The notes beneath the pieces are model-generated. The model searched no databases. It was not told where the DNA came from and was given only the letters and a program-made list of their open reading frames with translations. DNA of 64,000 nucleotides from Paraferrimonas sp. SM1919 (GTDB taxonomy: Bacteria; Pseudomonadota; Gammaproteobacteria; Enterobacterales; Shewanellaceae): contig NZ_WINH01000016.1 in assembly GCF_010993985.1 (NCBI RefSeq), positions 39,011 to 103,010 on the forward strand. Direction: 5' to 3'. Below, piece by piece: positions 10,384-18,384 of this stretch; the first letter of the stretch is position 1, and every line of letters starts with the position of its first letter. The translations under genes were made by a program, and so were the position numbers.

Positions 10384-11274
10384 ATGGCCACCCTACTGCG
10401 CTCACTGCGTGCGCTTTTCGCTCTAAGTCTGTATGTAATTAATACAATATTTTGGGCAACACCAATATTTATTTTCGGTTTAATCAAATTGATTCCGATC
10501 ACCCCAGTCAGGGATTTTTGCACATTAATCGTCGACACTTGCGCTGCAAACTGGGTATCAGTTAATACCGCTATCCAAAAATTAAGCCATAACTATCAGC
10601 TTGTTATTGATGGAGATCTAAATTTATCGCCAAAACAGTGGTATATGATTATTGCCAATCACCAGTCTTGGGTCGACATTCTAGTTCTGCAAAGGGCATT
10701 AAATAGGCGCGCTCCTTTCCTTAAGTTTTTTCTCAAAAGAGAACTCATCTATGTGCCGGTATTAGGCATTGCTTGGTGGGCATTAGACTTTCCATTCATG
10801 CAACGTTATAGCGCTCAAACCTTACGAAAAAAGCCTCATTTAAAAGGTAAAGACCTAGAAACCACAAAACGTTCTTGTGCCAAGTTCAAAAGTAAACCCG
10901 TATCGGTTATGAACTTTGTAGAGGGTACCCGCTTTACTGAGACTAAGTTCGACTCTCAAAAGCCCCCTTTCACAAACCTACTGCGCCCTAAAGCAGGAGG
11001 CTTAGCTTTTGCTCTTGAAGCCATGGGAGATCAAATTGATACACTACTTGATATCAGTATTTATTATCCTAATGGTCGCCCTAGCTTCTGGGATTTTTTA
11101 AGTGGCAATTTAGGGAAAGTTGTTGTTCATATAAAACGTATAAGTATTGATGAATCAATGCGTGGCGATTATGCTAATAACAAAACATTCAAAAACGAAT
11201 TTCAGGCACAACTAACTGATTTATGGCAGCAAAAGGATAAGCAGCTAGACTTAATGAAAGGAGAACATTTGTAA
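10384..11274 (+). CDS. yihG: YihG-type lysophospholipid acyltransferase, copy 1
   Basis: A PlsC-domain membrane acyltransferase of 296 residues. The catalytic HX4D is in NHQSWVDI and the glycerol-phosphate-binding motif is FVEGTRFTE. Two N-terminal hydrophobic segments anchor it. YihG-type enzymes acylate lysophosphatidic acid at the sn-2 position and shape membrane fatty-acid composition. I chose the ATG at 10384, preceded by AAGGAAG at good spacing, rather than an in-frame ATG 24 bases upstream. In E. coli yihG also lies near polA-spf. It is followed after two bases by a close paralogue and then cmoM, so these three form one operon. Confidence 0.85.
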   Translation: MATLLRSLRALFALSLYVINTIFWATPIFIFGLIKLIPITPVRDFCTLIVDTCAANWVSVNTAIQKLSHNYQLVIDGDLNLSPKQWYMIIANHQSWVDILVLQRALNRRAPFLKFFLKRELIYVPVLGIAWWALDFPFMQRYSAQTLRKKPHLKGKDLETTKRSCAKFKSKPVSVMNFVEGTRFTETKFDSQKPPFTNLLRPKAGGLAFALEAMGDQIDTLLDISIYYPNGRPSFWDFLSGNLGKVVVHIKRISIDESMRGDYANNKTFKNEFQAQLTDLWQQKDKQLDLMKGEHL

Positions 11275-11276
11275 CT

Positions 11277-12191
11277 ATGCTTCAAGCCCTACCAGCACCA
11301 ATTTTATTTTTAATAAGTTTAACTTTATTATCAATCAATACGGCTATTTGCGGCTCCATGGTAATACTCATTAGCCTGTTAAAAGTGCTCATGCCAACGG
11401 CAAAACTTAGGGCATGGATAAGTGTTCGAGCAACTTGGTTTATGAAGCTTTGGGCGATTGGTAATGCTTGGATTGTTATGTTGGCGGGCAAGATTCAATG
11501 GCAAGTTGAAGGGCTAGAAAACCTAAGTAAGGATGATTGGTATCTGTTAATATCAAATCATGTTAGTGGCTTTGATATTGCAGCACTTTGCTATGCCATT
11601 CGCAATCATATACCTATGCTTAAGTTTTTCTTAAAGCACGAGCTGCTTTATGTGCCATTTTTAGGTATGGCCTGCTGGGCACTAGATATGCCCTTTATGC
11701 GTCGCTATAGCCCAGCAAAACTAAGGAAAAACCCAAATTTAAAAGGCAAAGACCTTGAAAGCACAAAAAAATCCTGTGAGCGCTTTCGTCACTACCCCAC
11801 ATCTGTCATCAATTTTGTTGAAGGTACTCGCTATACTAAAGGCAAGGCTGAAAAACAACAAAGCCCCTATAAACACTTATTAAAACCAAAATCTGGTGGC
11901 GTAGCTTATGCCTTAGCCACGCTGGGTAATCAGTTTAATAAATTACTTAATATCACCATTGTGTATCCCGATGGTGATGAAATCCTAAAAAAAGCCCTCA
12001 GTGGTCGATTAACCTTTGTAAAAGTGATCATAGAAACCATCGAGGTACCAAAAATCCATGCCGATAAATACACCAATGATCCTGCTTACCGAGCCGAATT
12101 CCAGCGTTGGCTAAATGAACTTTGGCAGCAAAAAGATCGTCTTATTGAGCAAGAGTTACAAACCATTAATGCGCAAAAAAGCCCACAATAA
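11277..12191 (+). CDS. YihG-type lysophospholipid acyltransferase, copy 2
   Basis: A 304-residue paralogue of the preceding gene, similar along its whole length. Shared blocks include LKFFLK(R/H)ELLYVP, WALDMPFM, KGKDLE-TK and NFVEGTR. The catalytic HX4D is kept in the variant form NHVSGFDI (Trp replaced by Gly), which may alter acyl or acceptor choice. Shine-Dalgarno AAAGGAG lies before the ATG inside the end of the first copy. Its 3' end overlaps the cmoM start by 23 bases. Tandem duplication followed by divergence is the simplest origin, and which substrates each copy prefers is unknown. Confidence 0.85.
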   Translation: MLQALPAPILFLISLTLLSINTAICGSMVILISLLKVLMPTAKLRAWISVRATWFMKLWAIGNAWIVMLAGKIQWQVEGLENLSKDDWYLLISNHVSGFDIAALCYAIRNHIPMLKFFLKHELLYVPFLGMACWALDMPFMRRYSPAKLRKNPNLKGKDLESTKKSCERFRHYPTSVINFVEGTRYTKGKAEKQQSPYKHLLKPKSGGVAYALATLGNQFNKLLNITIVYPDGDEILKKALSGRLTFVKVIIETIEVPKIHADKYTNDPAYRAEFQRWLNELWQQKDRLIEQELQTINAQKSPQ

Positions 12192-12957
12192 ACCCGAGTC
12201 TGTTGATAAAAATTTTGACACCCTAGCCAAAACCTTTAGCCGTAATATCTATGACAGCCCTAAAGGGCAAATTAGAGTCGAAGTATTACTAAGGGATTTA
12301 AAACTGCATACTCCACTTGAGCAACGCAAGCTGCGTATTTTAGATGCGGGTGGTGGCTTTGGTTACCTCAGCCAGCAATTAGCGGCCATGGGCCATGAAG
12401 TGGTACTTTGTGATATTTCAAAGGAGCTACTTGATAAAGCCCGTGAGCAAATCAACCAAAGTGAACAAGCGCTCGATATCCAGTTAATCCATGGTGCCAT
12501 TCAAGAACTTGACCCAGCCTTGGGCAAGTTTGACCTGATTTTATGCCATGCGGTATTAGAGTGGCTTGCCGATGGTGAGCAAGTGATTGCCGGTTTGAAA
12601 GACTTTTTAACCGCTGATGGCCAATTATCACTGATGTTTTTTAACCGTGATGCGTTATTATTTCATGCCTTGGTTAATGGTAACTTTGAGTATGTGGCCA
12701 ACGATTTAAAAGCCAAGAAAACCGTCAAGCTAAATCCCAATCACCCACAAACCCTAGCCAATGTAAGTAGCTGGTTTAACAACTGGCAAATGCCAATTGT
12801 GTGTCAGTCTGGGGTGCGAATTATGAATGACTATATGCGCCGTCAGCTTAAAGAGGGCGAGTTTGCCACCTTGCTGGAATATGAACTTAAGTACTCAAGC
12901 AAACCCGAATTTGTCAGCGTTGGCCGCTATATCCACCTCATCGCTAATAACCAATAA
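12169..12957 (+). CDS. cmoM: tRNA 5-carboxymethoxyuridine methyltransferase
   Basis: CmoM (SmtA) uses S-adenosylmethionine to methylate cmo5U34 to mcmo5U in certain tRNAs, adjusting wobble decoding. The N-terminal signature FDTLAKTFSRNIYDSPKGQ, SAM motif LDAGGGFGYLS, the segment CHAVLEWLADG and the C-terminal GRYIH all match E. coli CmoM by eye. The ATG at 12169 gives 262 residues, near the family length. An earlier in-frame ATG would lie deep in the acyltransferase gene. It overlaps the upstream acyltransferase by 23 bases, indicating translational coupling. Confidence 0.92.
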   Translation: MRKKAHNKPESVDKNFDTLAKTFSRNIYDSPKGQIRVEVLLRDLKLHTPLEQRKLRILDAGGGFGYLSQQLAAMGHEVVLCDISKELLDKAREQINQSEQALDIQLIHGAIQELDPALGKFDLILCHAVLEWLADGEQVIAGLKDFLTADGQLSLMFFNRDALLFHALVNGNFEYVANDLKAKKTVKLNPNHPQTLANVSSWFNNWQMPIVCQSGVRIMNDYMRRQLKEGEFATLLEYELKYSSKPEFVSVGRYIHLIANNQ

Positions 12958-12976
12958 GCCCTATCAAATAGGGCTT
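12956..12976 (+). terminator. Hairpin after cmoM
   Basis: A nine-base-pair perfect stem AAGCCCTAT/ATAGGGCTT with a three-base loop overlaps the cmoM stop codon. It lacks a clear T-run on either strand, so it may be a weak terminator or an mRNA 3'-end stabiliser. Confidence 0.45.
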
Positions 12977-12994
12977 AAAGTCCATGATTTTCGA

Positions 12995-13105
12995 TTAAAA
13001 ACGGCCGATTAAACCAATTCGATATGAAGCACCAACATCACTTATATGCTCATGCACCACCACAAAGGGGCAGAGCCATACTTAATGCCAATAGTTTAGT
13101 TTTCA
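12995..13105 (-). pseudogene. Collapsed remnant of an outer-membrane barrel gene
   Basis: On the minus strand GGAGG precedes an ATG at 13105 that opens a signal-peptide start (MKTKLLALSMALPLCGGA) and then hits TGA. In another frame, the last residues before the TAA at 12997-12995 are YRIGLIGRF. These resemble the YQLGVIGRF terminus of the intact barrel gene just upstream. I read this as a paralogue that lost nearly all its interior in a frame-disrupting deletion, leaving the ribosome site, signal peptide and last beta strand. Only 111 bases remain. Confidence 0.7.
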
Positions 13106-13196
13106 TACAACCTCCTTATATAGAGTTAACTTCCATTTATAATCAGTAGCTTATAATTTATTGATACCACAAACTCACAATAGTTCAATAAATAAC

Positions 13197-14087
13197 CTAA
13201 AAACGACCAATAACTCCTAATTGGTAAACAACACCAATACCATAATCTCCATCTTCAAAATCCGTTTCAGCTGCAGCCCTTAAAGACAATGAATCAGTTA
13301 AGGGTTGCTCATAATTTACCCCTGGCGTCCAAGTATGACCATTACTTGAGTAGCAATAACGGGCTGAAACATCTAAAGACTTGGTAATATACCAAGCAAG
13401 ATTGACCTTAAACCTAGCGCTGGCTTCTAGTGACATATAAATATCATAGGCTTTTTGAACAGAGATTATGTTACCGCCTTCGTCATACTCAGTTCGCGTA
13501 GAATATTCAAAACTAGCCATAGAGTGGCGATACACACTGCCATCAACACTAAATTTTAGGCCCTCGGTAAAATCTGTTTTTAAAAACTTAGAGTAATAAA
13601 GGTTAAACTCATGCCTAACATCTATCCCGTCTCCCCTAAGGCCGCTTCTAGCATAACCAATACCAATTCGGCTGCTATCATCAATAAAATAACCAGCATC
13701 AAAATGGTATAAACTCCAACCTTCATAACGGGCATTGCCAGAATGCTGATCGACATAGGCAGAACCTCTAATATAGATATTATTATCAAATACATAGCGC
13801 CCACCAAAGTGGTAGTCGTTACTATAAAAGTCATGATCTGTAGTGTATCTGCTATACCCCAGCAAAAGCTGGTTGCCTTGGCTAAAATAGCTGTCCAAAG
13901 CATAAGGTGCATCGGTTTTGCCTAACGCATCTTGAGAATATAAATAACTCGCGCCATAAACCTTGGCAGCACCGGATTGTGTGCTAGAGGTGAAGTCTAA
14001 GCTAACTTTGTTATGGTTTGGGGCTGCAGTCAAAGCAGTGACTGGCAATGCTAGCCACAGACACACTGCGGTGAATACTGATTTCAT
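13197..14087 (-). CDS. Outer-membrane beta-barrel protein (putative porin)
   Basis: This 296-residue protein has a clear signal peptide (residues 1 to about 20, ending near ALTAAP). Alternating aromatic/polar strand patterns and a C-terminal Phe typical of outer-membrane barrels follow. I chose the ATG at 14087 because AGGAG lies just before it and the signal peptide starts there; the open frame extends 43 codons further upstream without sense. I do not recognise a substrate family. It lies next to the collapsed remnant of a similar gene and is divergent from recG. The shared gap contains a perfect 6-bp inverted repeat at 14192-14207. Confidence 0.7.
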   Translation of the reverse strand: MKSVFTAVCLWLALPVTALTAAPNHNKVSLDFTSSTQSGAAKVYGASYLYSQDALGKTDAPYALDSYFSQGNQLLLGYSRYTTDHDFYSNDYHFGGRYVFDNNIYIRGSAYVDQHSGNARYEGWSLYHFDAGYFIDDSSRIGIGYARSGLRGDGIDVRHEFNLYYSKFLKTDFTEGLKFSVDGSVYRHSMASFEYSTRTEYDEGGNIISVQKAYDIYMSLEASARFKVNLAWYITKSLDVSARYCYSSNGHTWTPGVNYEQPLTDSLSLRAAAETDFEDGDYGIGVVYQLGVIGRF

Positions 14088-14191
14088 ATTAACTCCTTTT
14101 AATAAGTATCTATTTATCAATACCTTGCAATAACATAACACTCTACCCCCAGATGTACAAAAAAACAACAACACAAAATAAGGAGGATAAC

Positions 14192-14207
14192 TTGCTCGAT
14201 TGAGCAA
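14192..14207. promoter_or_regulatory. Inverted repeat in the barrel gene/recG divergent gap
   Basis: TTGCTC-GATT-GAGCAA is a perfect palindrome 105 bases before the barrel ATG and 59 bases before the recG start. Its place and symmetry suit a dimeric repressor operator. No known consensus is recognised. Confidence 0.3.
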
Positions 14208-14265
14208 ACTGTGCAAAACTCTGTTAATATATCTGGATGAATTTACAGTAGTTTAAGGCAAGCCA

Positions 14266-16338
14266 TTGCTAAACCTAGAGAAATTACCTATCACCGAACT
14301 CAAGGGCGTTGGTGATAAACTTGCAAGCAACCTCACCAAACTGCACATACACACGGTGCAGGATCTACTGTTTCACCTGCCTTTAAGGTACCAAGATAAA
14401 ACCCGCATTTGCCCCATAGGGCAATTGCAATTGGGCATGCATATCAATATTGAGGGAGAGATCCTAGCTAATCAAATTGTCCAAGGTAAACGCCGCATGC
14501 TGACCTGCACCATCACTGATGGTACAGGCTCAATTACCCTTAGGTTTTTTAACTTTACCATGGGTCAAAAAAACGCCCTTAGTGCCGGCAAAAGACTGCG
14601 CGCTTTTGGTGAAATTCGTCGCGGCAGTTTTGGGTATGAAATCATTCACCCTGAATACAAAATTATTGATGATATCCCGCCACCTCTTGAGACCAAACTC
14701 ACCCCCATCTACCCGATGACAGAAGGGATCAGGCAGGCAACGTTAACTAAGCTTAGCGACCAAGCTTTTAAGTTGATGCATAGCTGTGGAATCCAAGAAT
14801 TACTGCCCGCCAACTTACAGCCCAATAATCTGTCCTTAGAGCAAGCATTAACCATTATTCATCATCCTGGGGCCAACGAAGACCTATTAGCCTTAAGCGA
14901 AGGGCAACACCCAGCCCAGCAACGGCTGGTGTTAGAAGAGTTAATTGCCCATTCGCTGAGTATGTTAGCCCTCAGGCAGAAAACTAAGCAACTTAATGCT
15001 ATCGCCTTAAATTCAGCTTCTAACCTTAAGCAAAGCTTCCTCGATAACCTGCCATTTAGCCCAACAGCTGCTCAGGCTAGGGTTAGCCAAGATATTGCCA
15101 ATGATCTTGCCAAGCCCCAGCCGATGATGCGATTAGTGCAAGGGGATGTTGGCTCGGGTAAAACTTTAGTCGCGGCATTAGCGGCGTTAACGGCGATTGA
15201 TGCTGGCGTGCAGGTGGCGTTAATGGCCCCAACCGAACTGTTGGCCGAGCAACATGCAAATAATTTTAAAGCCTGGTTTGCACCATTAGGGATTGAATGT
15301 GCTTGGGTCAGTGGTAAACAAAAGGGCAAAGCTAGGGCTGAAGCTTTAGAAAAAATTGCCTCTGGCCAAGCCAAAATGGTCATAGGTACCCACGCCATTT
15401 TCCAAGATGAGGTGGTGTTTCAAAACCTCGCGTTGGCTATTATTGATGAGCAGCATCGATTTGGTGTGCATCAGCGCATGGCATTAAGGCAAAAAGGGGT
15501 GGATGCCGAAACTAGCCCCCATCAACTGATTATGACGGCGACACCCATTCCTAGAACACTTGCCATGACCGCCTATGCCGATTTAGATACCTCTATCATT
15601 GATGAATTGCCGCCAGGGCGAACCCCGATTACCACCGTTGCTCTACCCAACAGCCGCCGCCAAGATATTATTAATCGAGTAAAACAGGCCGCCCTACAAG
15701 ATGGCAGGCAGGCATATTGGGTGTGCACTTTAATTGAAGAATCTGAAGCACTAGAGTGCCAAGCGGCAGAGGATACCCACCAAGAACTGCAAGCAGCACT
15801 GCCAGAGCTGAACATAGGCTTAGTCCATGGCCGAATGAAACCGGCTGAAAAACAATCTATTATGGCTAGGTTCAAGCAAGGTGAATTACATTTATTGGTG
15901 GCAACCACAGTGATTGAAGTCGGAGTTGATGTTCCTAATGCCAGTTTAATGATTATCGAGAACCCCGAGCGCTTAGGCTTAGCTCAGCTGCATCAGCTAA
16001 GGGGCAGAGTAGGTCGAGGGTCGGTCGATAGTCACTGCGTATTGTTATACAACCCGCCGCTTTCCAAGACCGCCCAATCTCGTTTAGGTGTTCTGCGAGA
16101 GTCCAATGATGGTTTTGTGATTGCTCAAAAAGATTTGGAACTAAGGGGGCCTGGTGAAGTCCTAGGATCAAAGCAAACTGGTCTAGCGGATATGAAAATT
16201 GCCGATTTAAGTAGGGATCAAAGTCTTATTCCGTTAGCGCAAAATATCGCTGGAAAAATTCTTGGCCATTATCCCCAAAATGTTCCAATGTTAATTAAGC
16301 GCTGGCTGGGCGAACGTAATCACTACACCCAAGCTTAA
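14266..16338 (+). CDS. recG: ATP-dependent DNA helicase RecG
   Basis: RecG remodels stalled forks and Holliday junctions. The 690-residue protein has the N-terminal wedge/OB domain (about 1-250). Superfamily 2 motifs follow: GDVGSGKT (Walker A), DEQHRFG (DExH box), MTATPIPRT (motif III) and the C-terminal QLRGRVGRG. The start is a TTG at 14266; no ATG fits, and the family N-terminus (a short lead then L-x-G-V-G) matches this position. A moderate AAGGCA lies upstream. The end of the gene is followed after 44 bases by the DUF3014 gene. Confidence 0.95.
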   Translation: MLNLEKLPITELKGVGDKLASNLTKLHIHTVQDLLFHLPLRYQDKTRICPIGQLQLGMHINIEGEILANQIVQGKRRMLTCTITDGTGSITLRFFNFTMGQKNALSAGKRLRAFGEIRRGSFGYEIIHPEYKIIDDIPPPLETKLTPIYPMTEGIRQATLTKLSDQAFKLMHSCGIQELLPANLQPNNLSLEQALTIIHHPGANEDLLALSEGQHPAQQRLVLEELIAHSLSMLALRQKTKQLNAIALNSASNLKQSFLDNLPFSPTAAQARVSQDIANDLAKPQPMMRLVQGDVGSGKTLVAALAALTAIDAGVQVALMAPTELLAEQHANNFKAWFAPLGIECAWVSGKQKGKARAEALEKIASGQAKMVIGTHAIFQDEVVFQNLALAIIDEQHRFGVHQRMALRQKGVDAETSPHQLIMTATPIPRTLAMTAYADLDTSIIDELPPGRTPITTVALPNSRRQDIINRVKQAALQDGRQAYWVCTLIEESEALECQAAEDTHQELQAALPELNIGLVHGRMKPAEKQSIMARFKQGELHLLVATTVIEVGVDVPNASLMIIENPERLGLAQLHQLRGRVGRGSVDSHCVLLYNPPLSKTAQSRLGVLRESNDGFVIAQKDLELRGPGEVLGSKQTGLADMKIADLSRDQSLIPLAQNIAGKILGHYPQNVPMLIKRWLGERNHYTQA

Positions 16339-16382
16339 GCCAAATTGAATTGGCATGATTATTTGCCATCCCGGAGAGAAGC

Positions 16383-17231
16383 ATGACAGAAGAAATTAAG
16401 TCCAACAATAAAACGACCATAATGCTCGCCATTGTTGCGACAATTGCCGTAATAATTGCTGCTACTGTGTTATTTCACGAAGAGCCAGAACCTGAACCAG
16501 CGATTATAATTGCGCCTGAGACACCATTAGAAGTAGAAGCCGTAGTGGAAGCTGAGCCAGAGCCTGAACTAATTGAAGAGCCTGTTGTTGAAGTTGCGCC
16601 AGTTGTTGCACCTGAGCCTGTTCTTGAACCTAAACCGCAGCCTGAAGCTGTCATCACCCTTGACGAGTCTGACGACTATACCAAACAAGTGATAGCAGCA
16701 GCAGTTGATGGCCTAGCTCTAGATAATTATCTAAGCCACTCAATAGTTAGGAAATTCGTGGTTTTTGTTGATAATACCGCCCAGGGAGAATTAGCACAGA
16801 ACTTAAGCCCTATTAGCAATCCAAGAGGCAAGTTTAGTGTCATCGAAACCAGCAGTGCAATCTTCCTTGATGAAACCAGTTATCGTCGTTATGACTTTTA
16901 TGCACAATTGATTGAACAATTTGACCAACAGGCACTGGCCAAATCGTACAGCAAGCTGGAACCTCTTTTAATTGAAGCTTATGCCGAACTTGGATACGAA
17001 GACCGCACATTCAAACAAAGCCTGAATAATGCGATTAATTTACTTCTGAAGACTCCTGTAGTTGAGGGGCCTGTTGAACTCATCAGTCACTCTGTCGCCT
17101 ATAAATTTGCCGATCCTGAACTCGAACAGCTTGAACCTGTGCAAAAGGTTCTCATTAGAATGGGGCCCGAAAACCGAGCCAAATTCGAAGCCGGACTCAA
17201 ACGGTTACAAGATGTCATTAATAACCAATAA
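16383..17231 (+). CDS. DUF3014 membrane-anchored protein
   Basis: A 282-residue protein with one N-terminal transmembrane helix (about 13-31) and a long Glu/Pro/Val-rich linker (about 33-95), consistent with a spacer across the periplasm. The C-terminal domain matches DUF3014: the segment VRKFVVFVDN, the P-x-x-N-P-R-G-K-F block, and the Y-x-x-Y-D motif are visible. The function of DUF3014 is not established. An AGAGAAG Shine-Dalgarno lies just upstream. Its last 20 bases overlap the start of the cupin gene, so the two are translated together. Confidence 0.78.
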   Translation: MTEEIKSNNKTTIMLAIVATIAVIIAATVLFHEEPEPEPAIIIAPETPLEVEAVVEAEPEPELIEEPVVEVAPVVAPEPVLEPKPQPEAVITLDESDDYTKQVIAAAVDGLALDNYLSHSIVRKFVVFVDNTAQGELAQNLSPISNPRGKFSVIETSSAIFLDETSYRRYDFYAQLIEQFDQQALAKSYSKLEPLLIEAYAELGYEDRTFKQSLNNAINLLLKTPVVEGPVELISHSVAYKFADPELEQLEPVQKVLIRMGPENRAKFEAGLKRLQDVINNQ

Positions 17232-17547
17232 TCTGCTAACGAATTTGCCAGATGCGCTGTTAGAGGAACAATTCGAAGACATTGTAAAAACTGAAAATTG
17301 TCGCATCGAAAGGATAACTTCCCAAGGTCAAGTATCTGCTGAGGGATTTTATTATGATCAGGATGAATCTGAGTGGGTAACTCTATTACAGGGTAGTGCT
17401 CAGATTCAGTACTGGCCAAATATGCAAATTATTAATCTCAAAGCTGGCGATCATTTATTGATTCCTGCCCACCAAAAACATAGGGTGAGTTGGACTGATC
17501 CCAACCAAATAACGGTATGGCTGGCTGTCTTTTTTAGAAACAACTAA
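17212..17547 (+). CDS. Small cupin-domain protein
   Basis: A single-domain cupin of 111 residues. The first motif region SEWVTLLQGSAQI and the second motif GDHLLIPAHQKHRVSWT show the barrel, but only some of the usual metal-binding His residues are kept. I chose the ATG at 17212 because the fold starts right after it; an upstream in-frame ATG lies inside DUF3014. It overlaps DUF3014 by 20 bases. Related small cupins of this type are widespread in proteobacteria and lack an assigned reaction. Confidence 0.75.
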   Translation: MSLITNNLLTNLPDALLEEQFEDIVKTENCRIERITSQGQVSAEGFYYDQDESEWVTLLQGSAQIQYWPNMQIINLKAGDHLLIPAHQKHRVSWTDPNQITVWLAVFFRNN

Positions 17548-17642
17548 CTAGAAAAAAATTTCAATTTTCAGCTTGGGCTGCCGATATTTTTACTATGCTT
17601 ACTGTATAACAAAATTATCAAAAAAATTTTTCAAGGATGGCA

Positions 17643-18353
17643 ATGGACTTTAATACCGATTGCGCTTTAGAAGTATTCTATAGCCCAGCATGCAACTATT
17701 CCCAAGCTGTACTTATCGCTCTTCACGAAAAGCGCCTCACTTTTATCGGTCATAGTGTTGATGTTGAAGACAAAATTGATATTCGTCAACTTGGTAGTTT
17801 AAGTCCCTTTGCGGAACTGCCGATCATCAAAATTGCGACAGACCCAGTGAAAGTGCTGCATCAGCATGCCACGATTATTGAACACTTAGATGCGCTATTC
17901 CCTTACAGCACATGTTTAGTACATGCTGACAATCTTGAACAGGCAATGCATATCAGAGCCACAGAGCGGGATATTGATAGTTATTACACCCAAAGCCTGC
18001 TGGCCTACAAACAAGAAACCAGTAAGTTTTTACCTCAACAAGATCAAGTGTATCTCGCCACCCTTAAGCAGAGAATTGACGCCAGTGTTGCTATTCTGGA
18101 TAAAACCTTAGAAAAAAACCACTGGATCGCCGGAGAAAGCTTTACCATGGCGGATTGCTCTCTGATCCCGAGTTTAGCCTTAGCGACGACCTTAATGCCT
18201 TTTACGGATGCCAAACACCTCTGTCGCTATTGGTTCCAAGCGATTCGTCGCGGCTCCTACAAAAAAGTCATCAATCAAGAGCTCGAAATGACCGCTACTG
18301 AACACCTTGATCTACAAAGTAATCACAAACTAAAAAAGGTCATGCCCCAATAG
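17643..18353 (+). CDS. SspA-like glutathione S-transferase fold protein
   Basis: A GST-fold protein of 236 residues. The thioredoxin-like N-terminal domain has EVFYSPACNYSQAV in the position of the catalytic/SspA motif and FAELPII, the usual cis-Pro strand. The helical C-terminal domain has the GST N-capping signature GESFTMADCSLIP near residue 168. The closest style is stringent starvation protein A or a plant-type GST, and I cannot separate these by eye. ATG codons occur at 17637 and 17643; AAGGA at 17633 is better spaced for the second. It is convergent with the ETF-QO gene. Confidence 0.7.
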   Translation: MDFNTDCALEVFYSPACNYSQAVLIALHEKRLTFIGHSVDVEDKIDIRQLGSLSPFAELPIIKIATDPVKVLHQHATIIEHLDALFPYSTCLVHADNLEQAMHIRATERDIDSYYTQSLLAYKQETSKFLPQQDQVYLATLKQRIDASVAILDKTLEKNHWIAGESFTMADCSLIPSLALATTLMPFTDAKHLCRYWFQAIRRGSYKKVINQELEMTATEHLDLQSNHKLKKVMPQ

Positions 18354-18384
18354 GGGCGCCAATGAACCCTTATATCCAATAAAA

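Noticed and set aside
15072..15908. Antisense ORFs of 108 and 111 codons in recG
   Set aside because: They overlap conserved helicase motifs and have no ribosome site or family features.
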